Positions 29,082 through 39,738 are shown, counted from the first letter of the stretch. The stretch: 64,000 nt of DNA from Fischerella sp. JS2 (GCF_032393985.1 NZ_CP135918.1:5271724-5335723), one strand, 5' to 3'. Translations and numbers: made by a program. Notes: generated by a model not told the origin, from the sequence alone.

Positions 29082-30732
29082 ATGTCAAATGTTTGGACAC
29101 TACTGATTGCGGATGATTGTGCGGAGGATCGAGAGGTTTATCGCGAATATCTTTTAAGCGATCCCCAGCAGTCCTACCAGATTTTGGAAGCAGCCTCGGC
29201 GGAGGTTGGGTTAGCACTGTGCCAAAAAAAAACACTGTGATGCGATTTTGCTGGACTTTTGCTTACCAGATATGACCGGATTGGAGTTCTTAGACGAACT
29301 TCAACAGCAAAAATTGGAAATGCCACTGCCTGTAATTATGTTAACTGGGCAGGGTGATGAGCGTGTTGCTGTGCAAGCAATGAAACGTGGTGTTCAAGAT
29401 TATCTGGTGAAGCAATATCTACAACCAGATACGCTGCAATTAACCGTCCGCAATGCGATTCAGCAGTCACTCCTACAAAAGCAGTTCAGCAAGATACAAC
29501 ATCAACAACAATTAGCTGCGGCGATCGCACTGCGTATTCGTCAGTCACTTCACCGAGAACAAATTTTACAGACAGCTGTCAGCGAAGTACAGCAGTTATT
29601 ATTGTGCGATCGCGTTGTAGTTTATCAGGTTGATGAAAAAGTCAGCGAACTCTATTTGACAAAACTGTGTGAGACAGGCTTGACTAGTTACACTGATCCG
29701 ATTGCCAAATTTACATCTTTCCTAAGAAAAAATTACCAATCCAGTATTGAAGAAATTGGAGGAGCAACTACATTTAGGAAAGCGAAAGCGTCAATCATCT
29801 TGTCGGAAAATCGAAAAAAGAATCAACAAGCATATCTGGTAGTTCCTCTGGTGTTAAATAATCAAGGAGAATCTACTAAAGTTTGGGGTTTGTTGGTTGC
29901 GTGTCTAGGTTCAAATCAGCGCCAGTGGCAGACAGATGAAATCGAGATCTTTAATCAATTAGCTAGACAGTTGGAGATCGCTATCCAACAAGCTGAACAA
30001 TTTCGGCAAGCTTTGGAAGTTTCCGAAACCCAAAAGCAGCTTAACGCCTTTAAATCTCAATTTGTTTCTACAGTTTCTCATGAATATCGCACCCCCTTAG
30101 CATCGATCTTGGCAGCCGCATCAACACTCAAACAACATGGCGACACTTTAGATGAAGCTAAAAATCAACAATTTTTGCAACTAATTGAAGACAAAGCCAG
30201 ACAAATGAGCCAACTGGTTGATGATCTGTTGATAATTGAGAAATTTGAATTCGGCAAAGCCAAGTTCACACCACTGCCATTTGAATTGCTGCAATTTTTT
30301 GCTGACATTATTGAAGAACAGCGACAGACTTTGAGCGATCGCCATAGGTTAATCTTTAAGATTACAGGAAATACCAAGGGCTTTTGGGGTGATCACAAGC
30401 TTTTGCGGCAAATTTTGGTCAATTTACTATCGAACGCCATTAAATACTCTCCAGATCAAGGCAATATAGAAGTTCACCTGATGGGAAACGATTCGCATAT
30501 CATTTTTGAGGTTAAAGATGAGGGAATTGGCATACCCATCGCCGAGCAAGAACATTTGTTTCAAACTTTTAGTCGCGGCAGCAACGTTGGTACAATTCCC
30601 GGAACAGGTTTAGGATTAGCGATCGTCAAAGCCTGTGTCGAGTTACACGGTGGTGAAATTAGTTTAGAAAGTCAAGAAGATCAAGGAACAAAGGTAACTG
30701 TTTACTTACAGAAAAAATTAGCTTCAGAGTAG
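29082..30732 (+). pseudogene. Receiver-GAF-histidine kinase with a one-base frameshift
   Basis: The gene starts MSNVWTLLIADDCAEDREVY at ATG 29082 and breaks at a run of nine A (29224-29232). Removing one A joins it to the long downstream frame ...HCDAILLDFCLPDMTG..., giving about 549 residues: receiver domain, GAF-like domain, HisKA (VSTVSHEYRTPLASI) and HATPase (NLLSNAIKYSPDQ, GTGLGLAIVKAC). As it stands, only an incomplete receiver plus kinase (about 494 residues) could be read from 29248. The nine-A run could be a true mutation, polymerase slippage that restores the frame in some transcripts, or a sequencing error. It belongs to the phytochrome gene neighbourhood. Confidence 0.75.
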
Positions 30733-31149
30733 AACATAAAGCAAATCTTAAATTAAGTCATTAGGCCTATGAACTGCTTACATCTTAGATATCGGTATTG
30801 ATGAAAATTTTTGTCAAGTGTCAAAAGATTAGTTATTGGTTTTCTCTGCGTTTCCCTGTTTTGTCCTTCTTGTCTACGTCAGGTGACGGTAGATGCTACA
30901 AGTCCGGAAAGGAGTCCAATGCATTGGTTCTCCCTATTTTCCTTGTCCCCGCGTTTTTCTAAGACCAGGCTCTTTTGTAAAGAAAAATTTAGAAAATTAA
31001 AACGAACATAAACAACAGTTACACTTTGACTAGTCTTTAGATTTTTTTAATATTTCATCGGATACACTCCTAATCTAAATTTTCGCGGGTATAAATACCC
31101 GCGAAATTCTATATCTTGTTCGCTTTGGTTACATTATCACAATCAATAT
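30733..31149. other. Intergenic region with a long palindrome
   Basis: No convincing gene; predicted ORFs here look like filler. It contains the palindrome at 31081-31106, described separately, and an AT-rich promoter-like tract before the 54-codon ORF at 31150. Confidence 0.35.
31081..31106. promoter_or_regulatory. Perfect 12+12 base palindrome
   Basis: TTTCGCGGGTAT-AA-ATACCCGCGAAA, with a 2-base loop. It lies 44 bases before a 54-codon ORF. No T run follows, so it may be an operator or RNA hairpin rather than a terminator. Confidence 0.55.
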
Positions 31150-31314
31150 ATGTCTATTATTCCGGGTACATTTGTCAAACTCCCCAACGGCAGTGACGGT
31201 ATTGTGATTCCTTCTTCCTGGTGGCAACCTGGTCGTGTATTGGTGAAGATGCGACGTGGTAAGAGACGATGGTTTAAGGTTGACGAATGTACTCTTATCC
31301 GCTCCAAAATTTAA
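31150..31314 (+). CDS. Small basic protein (54 aa)
   Basis: A 54-codon ORF starting MSIIPGTFVKLPNGSDGIVI and ending FKVDECTLIRSKI, with a basic middle (VKMRRGKRRW). It has the strand-loop character of small KOW/SH3-like proteins. It lies between the palindrome and glgC in the same direction, 114 bases before the GTG of glgC. The family is not recognised. The nearby small protein at 15546 has a similar beta-type look, but no clear homology. Confidence 0.55.
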   Translation: MSIIPGTFVKLPNGSDGIVIPSSWWQPGRVLVKMRRGKRRWFKVDECTLIRSKI

Positions 31315-31428
31315 TTGTTTCATCTAGGGACAAACAAATTTTCACATCTAATAAATGGGGTTGAAGCAAGAACCCGTGAGACAACTGCGGGTTAAAACTC
31401 TTAATCAAAACCAACTTATGAGGTTGCC

Positions 31429-32718
31429 GTGAAAAAAGTACTTGCAATTATTCTTGGTGGCGGAGCTGGTACTCGACTCTATCCATTAACCAAGTTGCGT
31501 GCAAAGCCAGCTGTTCCCCTCGCAGGAAAATATCGACTGATTGATATCCCTGTTAGTAATTGTATTAATTCCCAAATTTATAAAATTTATGTGCTAACGC
31601 AATTTAATTCTGCATCCCTTAATCGTCATGTTTCACGGACTTATAATTTCTCTGGTTTTAATGAAGGATTTGTGGAAGTTTTAGCAGCACAGCAAACACC
31701 AAAAAGTTCTAATTGGTTCCAAGGCACAGCAGATGCAGTTCGTCAATATCTCTGGTTATTCAAAGAGTGGGAGATCAGTGAGTACTTGATTCTCTCTGGA
31801 GATCATCTGTATCGCATGGATTACAGCGAATTTATCCAGCGTCACCGGGAAACCAACGCAGATATCACACTTGGCGTTGTTCCTATGGATGAAAAGGGTG
31901 CATCTGCCTTTGGCTTAATGAAGATGGATTGGTCTGGTAAGATTCTCAACTTCAGTGAAAAGCCTAAAGGTGATGCATTACAGCAAATGCAGGTTGACAC
32001 TACTGTGTTGGGTTTAACAGGTGAAGACGCAAAACAAAAGCCTTATATAGCTTCAATGGGGATTTACGTATTTAAGCCACAGGTGTTAGTAGATTTATTG
32101 GAGAAGTCCCCCGAACAAACTGATTTTGGTAAACAAATTATTCCAGCAGCAGCAACCACTCATAATATTCAGGCTTACTTATTTGATGGTTACTGGGAAG
32201 ATATTGGCACAATTGAAGCATTTTACAATGCTAATCTTGCACTGACTCAGCACCCACAGCCACCCTTCAGTTTCTATGACGAAGAAGCACCCATTTATAC
32301 CAGAGGGCGATCGCTTCCTCCCAGCAAACTCCTCAATTGTCAGGTGACTGATTCGCTTATTGGGGAAGGTTGCATTCTCAAGGATTGTCAGATTCAGCAT
32401 TCAGTTTTGGGTATTCGGACACGAATTGAAGCAGGCTGTACAATTCAAGATACTCTGATTATGGGTGCAGATTACTATCAACCTTATGTAGAACGCCAAA
32501 GCAACCTTAATCTAGGAAGTATACCCATCGGTATTGGGTCAAATACTACCATCCGTGGTGCGATCATTGACAAAAATGCTCGTATTGGTCAGAACGTAAA
32601 ACTGATTAACAAAGAACAGATTTCAGAGGCAAACAGAGAAGACCAAGGCTTTTATATTAATACTGGTATTATTGTCGTATTGAAAAATGCCATTATTCCA
32701 GACGGAACAATCATTTAG
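31429..32718 (+). CDS. glgC: Glucose-1-phosphate adenylyltransferase
   Basis: A 429-residue ADP-glucose pyrophosphorylase, standard cyanobacterial length. The catalytic domain opens [20 protein letters not shown], with [10 protein letters not shown], the glucose-1-phosphate site GIYVF and the [14 protein letters not shown] block. A left-handed beta-helix C-terminal domain follows ([19 protein letters not shown]). It makes ADP-glucose for glycogen, usually activated by 3-phosphoglycerate and inhibited by phosphate. GTG is the start codon, preceded by GAGG. An in-frame ATG further upstream is closed by a stop after four codons. Confidence 0.97.
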   Translation: MKKVLAIILGGGAGTRLYPLTKLRAKPAVPLAGKYRLIDIPVSNCINSQIYKIYVLTQFNSASLNRHVSRTYNFSGFNEGFVEVLAAQQTPKSSNWFQGTADAVRQYLWLFKEWEISEYLILSGDHLYRMDYSEFIQRHRETNADITLGVVPMDEKGASAFGLMKMDWSGKILNFSEKPKGDALQQMQVDTTVLGLTGEDAKQKPYIASMGIYVFKPQVLVDLLEKSPEQTDFGKQIIPAAATTHNIQAYLFDGYWEDIGTIEAFYNANLALTQHPQPPFSFYDEEAPIYTRGRSLPPSKLLNCQVTDSLIGEGCILKDCQIQHSVLGIRTRIEAGCTIQDTLIMGADYYQPYVERQSNLNLGSIPIGIGSNTTIRGAIIDKNARIGQNVKLINKEQISEANREDQGFYINTGIIVVLKNAIIPDGTII

Positions 32719-33104
32719 TTCACCTAGTTGTAACGATTGACTGATTTAACTCAAGTTTAAAAAACTAGTAAAAGTTACAGGCAAAATGGCGAAAAATTTA
32801 ATCTTGGGTGCTAGGGTAATCGGTACTACCTTCAGTGTTCCTCTGACTAATAGAGTTGCGATCGCTCTTACTAATATCAGAGTTATTCTGCAAATAATCC
32901 TTGTCTTTTGTGAGTCCAGCCTCCAAAAAGGCGGTTTCCGTCACGTAGACGCGTTCGCACAGCGTGTCGCTTTGCGACTCAGCGGCTTAAGGTAAGGGTA
33001 GGGGGACAGGACGGCTTCAAGGTAGAGTACTCGGAGGGTGGTTCGTTTTTCCGTTACTACTGCTTAAGCCCTATTATTATTCAATCTACATTCAGGCGAA
33101 TGCT
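32719..33104. other. Intergenic region with dispersed repeat
   Basis: About 386 bases after glgC. No convincing gene. It holds the dispersed palindromic repeat at 32944-32988. Confidence 0.35.
32944..32988. repeat. Dispersed palindromic repeat copy
   Basis: Nearly identical to the copy at 23083-23129, with one base changed (CGCACAGC against CGCGCAGC). Inner hairpin GTCGCTTTGCGAC. Confidence 0.75.
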
Positions 33105-33593
33105 TTAAGTATGAGCTGTTCCAAGAGACTGACACTCCTCTCCTGCATTATTACAAAGTGAAACTTGTTCAAAACCTTGAAAGCGATCGTCTCCAATCAA
33201 ATTAATCACTTCCTCTACTCTGAAGACAAAAATTCCTTGTTGCTGAGTAACAGGGTTAAACTCTATAAACTTCTCAAAGACAGTTTTAAACTTGTTTTTA
33301 CCGATTTTCTTCCACACTCCATGACCAGGACGACTACCTTCAAGGGAATATGAGCTTGATTCAATTAACGTTCCCCCCTTATTAAAAGTAGTGTAACCAT
33401 AAAATATTGGCGGGTCTCCTATAGGATTTGGATCGACATCTACCCTTACACGCCAGGTTCCTATTATCTTTTTTTCGTCTAAATTATCCACCTGTAAGCT
33501 TTGACTGTTTGCCTTATTTTGAACCAACCATAAGGGTAAAAGAATAAGTGCAACAATAGTTCCTAATACAGTAATAATTTGTTTGTTGATCAT
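33105..33593 (-). CDS. Exported hypothetical protein (162 aa)
   Basis: 162 residues with an N-terminal hydrophobic segment (VLGTIVALILLPLWLVQN) that is a signal peptide or membrane anchor. The mature part starts with a turn, IIGTWRVRVDVDPNP, then VVKKIGKNKFKTVFEKFIEF-like strands, compatible with a lipocalin-like or small beta-barrel fold. Two cysteines near the C-terminus (CNNAGEEC) could form a disulfide. Exported to the periplasm by inference. No family is named. Confidence 0.6.
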   Translation of the reverse strand: MINKQIITVLGTIVALILLPLWLVQNKANSQSLQVDNLDEKKIIGTWRVRVDVDPNPIGDPPIFYGYTTFNKGGTLIESSSYSLEGSRPGHGVWKKIGKNKFKTVFEKFIEFNPVTQQQGIFVFRVEEVINLIGDDRFQGFEQVSLCNNAGEECQSLGTAHT

Positions 33594-33779
33594 AAATTAT
33601 GTTGTTTTAGTAGCGCCAATAAGTGCTTTCACTGTACTTTCAGTTGTTGAAAATTAGATAGTAAATATGATTTTATAAAAGTATTATTAGTATCGTATAA
33701 ACAATCTAATTATCAATACATTTAAGTTACTACAACTGAATATTTCTTTTGCCACAGAAATAAAAGAACGATAAAAGAC

Positions 33780-35417
33780 CTACGGTAAGACTGTGAATGC
33801 GTAGAACTGATTATTCGACACGGTTGGGCCGTAGCGCTTGTAGCCAGATCCCCAGTACACCGAGCCATCAACCACTGCTGCACCTGCAACCACTGACCCT
33901 CCACTGTTAAATTTCCAGAGAATTTCGCCAGTCTTTGCGTCTAATGCATACATATTATTTACGCCTTGCTCTGCTACCATAGAGCCTGCATAAACCACTC
34001 CATTCGCTACTGTCATTGGAGCCTGAGCGCCCCCACCAGGTGAAATCGTTGGAGGCTGAGCGTCCTTATCGCCTGGATCTGCAATCTGCCAGATAATTTT
34101 GCCAGTTGCTGCATCGAGCGCACTCCATGATCCACCTGTAATAGTCTCACCTGAGGGCTGTAACGTGTGCTTCTGGGATAGGGAGTTTGAATTCGCAACA
34201 TAAATTTGTTGGTCATCGGTGGCTGAACCCCACATAATTCCACCTATTGGGCCACCAGGGCCAATGATTTGACTCCAAACAACTTTGCCAGTATCCGGGT
34301 CAAGCGCCCAAAAGATACCACTCTTCTGCCCAGCGCCGACTAAGTCGTGTCGTTTTCCAGCATTCTTAACAGTAAATAGCATGGGTGCCTGACCAAAATC
34401 ATAGTCCTCTCCCTTTGGGTCAGGGCAGTTTGTCGGATCAAAGCCTGGAAAGCAGGCCAGAGTGGACGCATCGTATCCCTGCAACTTATTTGACCATTTA
34501 ATCGCACCAGTATAAAGATTGAGTGCCATGATCGCGTCAATATGATTATTTGGATCGAGACACTGCGACTGATCGCTGGGCGTTGAGAGATTAGCGATGC
34601 AATCTTTTACCGTCTGAGGTACATCGTAATTATTACCTGTTGCTATATATACCAAGTTACGTTTAGGGTCAATTGCTGGTGTGCTACCCCATACTGCTGC
34701 ACCTGAGTAACCACCTGGTTGACCGCCGTTGTCTGGGACAGTGTAGGTCTTCCACAATATCCTACCAGTAGTCAAATTGACCGCCGTCATACTGCCACGA
34801 AAGATGCAGCACGGGTAATTTGGATCTGTGCTAGGTACTGTCTCCTCTAATGAGGAAACCCCAACGTATACATGGTTGCCATAAATAGCTGGCGACTGAG
34901 TGATGATGGCGTTTGGATGATCGTCCAGTTTTGTCTTCCAGATAAGCTCTCCAGTATTTTTGTTAATTGCCATCAGAAAGGCACCTTCTTGACTACCGAT
35001 AATCACTTTGTTCCCTTTGATCGCTGGACTAGTGCGTGAGACCGCTTTTGGGATACTTGGGTCGCTGATGTAGCTAGCGATGCTGTTTGACCAAATCTGT
35101 GTACCCGTCTGTGCATCAATCTTGAACAAGTTGCCACCCCAATCAGGCAAGTATACCGCTCCATCTAAGACCGCCGGTGTCGCAGAAATGTCACCGCCCG
35201 TTGTAAAAACCCATTTAGGGGACAATTGTGCCACGTTCGCCGGACTGAGGTATTTCTCAGTTGCTTGATATCGCGTATTGTTTAGGTTCTGACCACCCAA
35301 TCTCCACTCACTTTTTATATTGGCACCACTGCCAATTGTTGGCACAATCAGGAGCGATGCTACTGTAAAAATTATGACCGTCAATTTCCAGAATGAATAT
35401 CTTTTAATCACTGTCAT
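33780..35417 (-). CDS. Exported PQQ-repeat beta-propeller protein (polyvinyl-alcohol-dehydrogenase-like)
   Basis: A 545-residue protein with an N-terminal signal anchor (KLTVIIFTVASLLIVPTIG) and repeated propeller blades. The tryptophan-docking signatures are ALDPDTGKVVW, ALDAATGKIIW, ALDAKTGEILW and AINKNTGELIW. A vicinal cysteine pair occurs in NYPCCIFRG, a feature known from some PQQ-dependent alcohol dehydrogenases. There is no cytochrome c domain. This fits the polyvinyl-alcohol-dehydrogenase-like branch, which oxidises alcohols with PQQ in the periplasm; the true substrate is unknown. PQQ synthesis genes are not in the window. Confidence 0.75.
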   Translation of the reverse strand: MTVIKRYSFWKLTVIIFTVASLLIVPTIGSGANIKSEWRLGGQNLNNTRYQATEKYLSPANVAQLSPKWVFTTGGDISATPAVLDGAVYLPDWGGNLFKIDAQTGTQIWSNSIASYISDPSIPKAVSRTSPAIKGNKVIIGSQEGAFLMAINKNTGELIWKTKLDDHPNAIITQSPAIYGNHVYVGVSSLEETVPSTDPNYPCCIFRGSMTAVNLTTGRILWKTYTVPDNGGQPGGYSGAAVWGSTPAIDPKRNLVYIATGNNYDVPQTVKDCIANLSTPSDQSQCLDPNNHIDAIMALNLYTGAIKWSNKLQGYDASTLACFPGFDPTNCPDPKGEDYDFGQAPMLFTVKNAGKRHDLVGAGQKSGIFWALDPDTGKVVWSQIIGPGGPIGGIMWGSATDDQQIYVANSNSLSQKHTLQPSGETITGGSWSALDAATGKIIWQIADPGDKDAQPPTISPGGGAQAPMTVANGVVYAGSMVAEQGVNNMYALDAKTGEILWKFNSGGSVVAGAAVVDGSVYWGSGYKRYGPTVSNNQFYAFTVLP

Positions 35418-35534
35418 TACCTCTTATGATTGCTGAATAGCTATCAAAATTACCACTGTCAGCAAGCGAAACGCAGCATCAGGAAAACTGGCCTTTGCAC
35501 CGCTTATTGTGTCACTGACATTAAATTACACTGG

Positions 35535-35615
35535 TTAAGAAATTCCAATGGCTGTAATTAGTGCCTCAGCTATCTCGTTGTTGCGTATGACAGGATCAAC
35601 GAGTTTATTTGACAT
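35535..35615 (-). CDS. Possible 26-residue peptide ORF
   Basis: ATG at 35615 is preceded on the minus strand by AAAGGAAAATTATT, a reasonable ribosome-binding site. The product starts MSNKLVDPVIRNNEIAEALI. It ends in a hydrophobic turn. It lies 118 bases upstream of the PQQ-propeller gene in the same direction. It could be a leader or precursor peptide, or a chance ORF. The rest of 35418-36104 holds an open stretch at 35644-35808 without a start codon and the SDR remnant. Confidence 0.35.
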   Translation of the reverse strand: MSNKLVDPVIRNNEIAEALITAIGIS

Positions 35616-35883
35616 AATAATTTTCCTTTGATTTCTGAGGTAAGCCGATGTAAATCAAATTATCTTTGACCTAATAATACATATACAACCATATAGGCTA
35701 GCGTTAGAGCAAATCAAAGCAAAGCTAGCGTATTTAGACAAGTCGCTAAAGCCAGAGTTATACAAACGCAGCAAAGACCTCATTAAGTATTTTTTAAAAG
35801 CGGAGTAGAGATTGTGACCAACCCAGTAAAAGCGATTATGTCCTGAGAATATTTTTGCAGGCGGTGACGAAAGGAGGCTTCTC

Positions 35884-36005
35884 ATGCGATCGCTTGCCCA
35901 ACTTAAACAATCCGATGATATTGCTCATGTTGTGGCACTGCTGGTATCTGATAATGCTCATTGGGGACTGGTCAGAATATCCACGCTACAGGTGGAATTG
36001 TTTAG
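35884..36005 (+). pseudogene. C-terminal remnant of a short-chain dehydrogenase
   Basis: From ATG 35884 the frame reads SLAQLKQSDDIAHVVALLVS and DNAHW; the adjacent frame then reads TGQNIHATGGIV and stops at 36005. Joined, these give the standard SDR tail (...DIAxxVxFLxSDxAxWxTGQxIxxxGG). The catalytic part is absent. A one-base loss explains the break. It lies in a region with other decayed genes. Confidence 0.75.
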
Positions 36006-36104
36006 AACAAGAGTTAATTTATTATGAATAAAGTGATTGTTGGCTTCTCATCAAGCAAGATTTATCATCGGTAGCTATTTGCAAATACAGAAGGACACCT
36101 GGCT

Positions 36105-37508
36105 GTGCTGTGTAAAAACGATTTGCTAAAGCTGGAATTATTTCAAAAACTGCCCGAACATCGACTTGATTGGGTATGCGATCGCGCTCAAGAAATCGAA
36201 CTAGAAACAGGTGAAATCCTGGTTCGGGAGGGAGAAGTTGGGCGGGGATTTTTTATTTTATCATCCGGTCGGGTCGGCATCACTCGCAACACCGAAGGAA
36301 TTGCTATGCCCCTCGGCTTGCACGAGGCACCGGCGTTCTTTGGTGAAGTTCAAGTGCTAACCGACGAAATAGTTCCAGTCACGTTGCGTGCTTTAAGTCC
36401 TTGTCGGTTGCATTTACTTTCTGGAGATGATTTTCTCGAATTACTCCACGAGTGTCGCGACTTTGAGCGGATTGTGTTTCAAACAGTGCAACGGCGATTA
36501 GAAGGGCTAACATCGTTTATCCGTCAACGCGAAAAGATGGCAGCACTGGGTACTTTGTCTGCTGGTTTAGCACACGAACTAAACAATCCAGCAGCAGCAG
36601 TAGTGCGGACACTGCAAAATGTTGTTCCTGCCTTATTGGAACTACAACGGATGAACTTGGTCGCTGGACGAAACCAAATTGATGAAGAACATAGCCAGGA
36701 ATGGTTTAAAGCGCGAGACGATGGCTACGACGCAATTATTCATGGGAGTGTTAATTTGATCACAATTGGCGATCGCGAAGAGCAACTTCTAGAATGGCTT
36801 GAAGACTACGGAGTTCAGGAGGCTTGGAAGCTTGCCGAACCACTAGCGGCTTCTGGGATTGAAATCGATACACTTGACAAATTGACCCAACGCTGGAGAA
36901 ATGACCCAACCGAACTCCGAGATCTGGGACTACGTTGGCTAGCGCTTTCATTCGATGTCATGTCCATGATTACCAATGGATTAAAAGGGGCAAAGCGGAT
37001 TTCTGAGTTAGTACAAGCAATGAAATCTTATTCCTACATGGATCAAGGCGCTGTGCAACTAGTTGATGTGCATGATGGATTGGAGGATACGCTGAAATTA
37101 TTTGCTCATAAGCTCAAGCAGGGTATTAAAATTCGCCGCGCTTATAATTGCAATCTTCCTAAGATTCTGGCTTATGGCAGCGAACTCAATCAGGTGTGGA
37201 CAAATTTAATTGATAACGCTATTGATGCTGGAGCCAGCATTATTGAAATTGCCACAGCTTGCAGTCATGACAAAATTCAAGTTCAAATTACTGACTCTGG
37301 TTCAGGTATTCCCAACGAAGTTCAATCTCGCATTTTCGAGCCGTTCTTTACCACAAAATCGGTTGGCAAAGGCACAGGTTTGGGATTGGAGACAGTGAGG
37401 CGGATCGTTGAAAACCGTCATCGTGGCAGCATCACCTTTACATCAAAACCTGGAGAGACTCGTTTTACCGTTTGCTTGCCTTTATCTGCTGATCAAGTTC
37501 ATCGCTAA
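36105..37508 (+). CDS. Cyclic-nucleotide-domain sensor histidine kinase
   Basis: 467 residues. Residues about 1-135 form a cNMP-binding (CRP-type) barrel: GEILVREGEVGRGFFILSSG and VLTDEIVPVTLRAL. A HisKA segment, GTLSAGLAHELNNPAAAV, contains the phospho-histidine. The HATPase domain carries NLIDNAIDAG, DSGSGIP and GKGTGLGLETVRRI. Soluble; it would sense cyclic nucleotide or another ligand and phosphorylate an unknown regulator. GTG start. The next gene, encoding a glucosidase, begins 11 bases after the stop, so they are probably co-transcribed. Confidence 0.88.
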   Translation: MLCKNDLLKLELFQKLPEHRLDWVCDRAQEIELETGEILVREGEVGRGFFILSSGRVGITRNTEGIAMPLGLHEAPAFFGEVQVLTDEIVPVTLRALSPCRLHLLSGDDFLELLHECRDFERIVFQTVQRRLEGLTSFIRQREKMAALGTLSAGLAHELNNPAAAVVRTLQNVVPALLELQRMNLVAGRNQIDEEHSQEWFKARDDGYDAIIHGSVNLITIGDREEQLLEWLEDYGVQEAWKLAEPLAASGIEIDTLDKLTQRWRNDPTELRDLGLRWLALSFDVMSMITNGLKGAKRISELVQAMKSYSYMDQGAVQLVDVHDGLEDTLKLFAHKLKQGIKIRRAYNCNLPKILAYGSELNQVWTNLIDNAIDAGASIIEIATACSHDKIQVQITDSGSGIPNEVQSRIFEPFFTTKSVGKGTGLGLETVRRIVENRHRGSITFTSKPGETRFTVCLPLSADQVHR

Positions 37509-37518
37509 CCATCATAAT

Positions 37519-39671
37519 ATGCAAATCACTATTGGCCCCCCATTTTTAACCATCAATCATGGTAGTACCTTCATGGTAACTGACCTGAATGGACAAATTG
37601 ACCGCGAACAGTTTTTAGGTATTTTTACAGACGACACTCGTTTTTTGAGTTACTATTCCTGCTTGCTCGATGGTAGGCCTTGGATGCGTCTGCGCTCCAC
37701 AACAACGACTTATTACGCAGCGCGGATTTATCTCACCAATCCAGAATTAACTACCGAAGCAGGGACAATTCCCCAAGGTGCGCTATCGCTAACCATTAGC
37801 CGTACAGTAGAAGGAGGTATCCATGAAGACCTCGATCTGACCAATTATAGCCTCCAGCCTGTTAGCTTTAATCTAGAAATTGCGCTTCGGTCAGACTTTG
37901 CCGATATTTATGAAGTTCAAATGGGCAAGTTTGTGCGTCGCGGTTGCATCGAAACCCGATGGGATAAAGACCGTAGCGAACTGCATACAACCTACAACAA
38001 CAAAGATTTTCATCGCTGTTTAATCTATCAACTGCGGAACTACACATCTGAACCGTATTACGCCAATGGTCGTATCTGTTTTGAAGTCGTGCTACAACCA
38101 GGTGAAGCTTGGCATACTTGCGGTAACTTCATTCTCGTTGTCAATGACCGTGTTCGCAAACCTGTGCATATTTGTTATGACTCTGCGGTTGATACAGAAG
38201 TTAATTTAGAACTAGAACAATTGCATCGTCAGTGGGTGGAAACAGTCACCGAACTTACAGTAGCTAACGAGGAAGTTTACCGCGTATATAAACAATCTGT
38301 TTCTGACTTAGCTGCACTAAGACTTTACGACTATGATTTAGAACCTGATATTTGGATACCTGCTGCTGGCGTTCCTAAATTTGTCAGTATCTTCGGTCGT
38401 GACAGTTTAATTGTTAGTTTGCAGAGTACAATCGTTCATCCCGGTTTTGCTCGTGGTGCTTTGAAAAAACTGGCACAGTTGCAGGCAACGGTGGTGGATC
38501 ATTGGCGTGATTCTCAACCAGGTAAAATTTTACACGAACTGCGTAAAGGTGAATTAGCCCATTTTCAAAAAATACCGTTTACGCCCTACTATGGAACTGC
38601 CGACGCCACAATTTTGTATCTGATTGTTCTCCATGAAACATGGAAATGGCTAGGAGACAACTCGCTGTTACAGGAGTATCGCGAAACAGCGTTGCGGTGT
38701 TTAGAATGGATTGATAACTATGGCGATTTAGATGGGGATGGGTTTCAAGAATACAAAACCCTTTCAAATATGGGTATTGAAAACCAGGGTTGGAAAGATT
38801 CAGGGGATGCAATTGTCTACCCTGATGGAAGCCAAGTCGAAGCCCCGAAAGCGTTGTGTGAACTCCAGGGCTATGTCTTCGATGCTTGGATGCGGATGGC
38901 AGAGGTATTTGATGCTTTAGGTGAAGGTGGTTATGCTAGCGAATTACGTACCAAAGCCGCAAAACTCCAAGCACGTTTTGAGGAAAACTTCTGGTGTGAA
39001 GATATTGGCTTTTATGCTTTGGCACTTGACCCACAAAAACAACCAGTGCGAACTATTACCTCAAATGCAGGTCACTGTCTGTGGAGTGGTATTGTTAGCC
39101 CCGAACGTGCAGCTAGTGTTGTCGAAAATTTACTTCAGCCAGATATGTTTACTGGTTTGGGCATTCGCACGTTGTCGGCAAAAAATCCAGCATTTAATCC
39201 TTATTCCTACCATCTTGGCTCAATCTGGCCTCATGATAATGGCATAATTGCTTTGGGGTTAAAACGCTACGGTTTTGCAGCAGAGGCAGCACGTGTGGCT
39301 CGCAGTATTTTTCAGGCTGCCAGCTATTTTGCTAGCTACCGCCTCCCAGAAGTATATTCTGGTATCGAAGAAAAACCTGGAGCTTTTCCAGTTCCCTACA
39401 TTGAGGCTAACGTTCCCCAAGCATGGGCTGCTGGCTCGGTTTTTCACCTCTTACAGGCAATTGTTGGTCTTGCTGCTGATGCTCCTCATAACCGTCTTTA
39501 CGTTGACCTTGCTTGCCACATTGGCTACCGGAACTGACACTCCGTCGTTTGGAAATTGGTAATGCCTGCATAGATTTGCGCTTCTGGTGCGAAGACGATT
39601 GCACTCACTGGGATGCTTCCGTTTCATCAGGTGAGATTGATGTTCAACAGCGACCTTGGCAACCATGGTAG
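37519..39671 (+). pseudogene. Amylo-alpha-1,6-glucosidase-like protein with a late frameshift
   Basis: Starts at ATG 37519 (MQITIGPPFLTINHGSTFMV), after the preceding gene stops. It has an N-terminal GDE_N-like domain (FTDDTRFLSYYSCLLDGRPW) and a C-terminal (alpha/alpha)6 glucosidase domain (FGRDSLIVSLQS, GIENQGWKDSGD, YHLGSIWPHDNGIIALGL). In the current frame it ends at 39537. A one-base loss near 39505-39510 shifts the last part; reading the other frame gives ...LPELTLRRLEIGNACIDLRF..., ending at 39671, for about 717 residues. The family trims branch points of glycogen or related sugars. The truncation removes only about 50 residues, so the product may still fold. Confidence 0.75.
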
Positions 39672-39738
39672 CTAGAGACTTAGGAATATAAGGTAGCAGT
39701 GAATTATTAAATAATTGAAAAACTTAATTCTTGGCGTC

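Noticed and set aside
32786-32995. 69-codon plus-strand ORF after glgC
   Set aside because: Its last third is the dispersed palindromic repeat and there is no ribosome-binding site, so it is not a gene.
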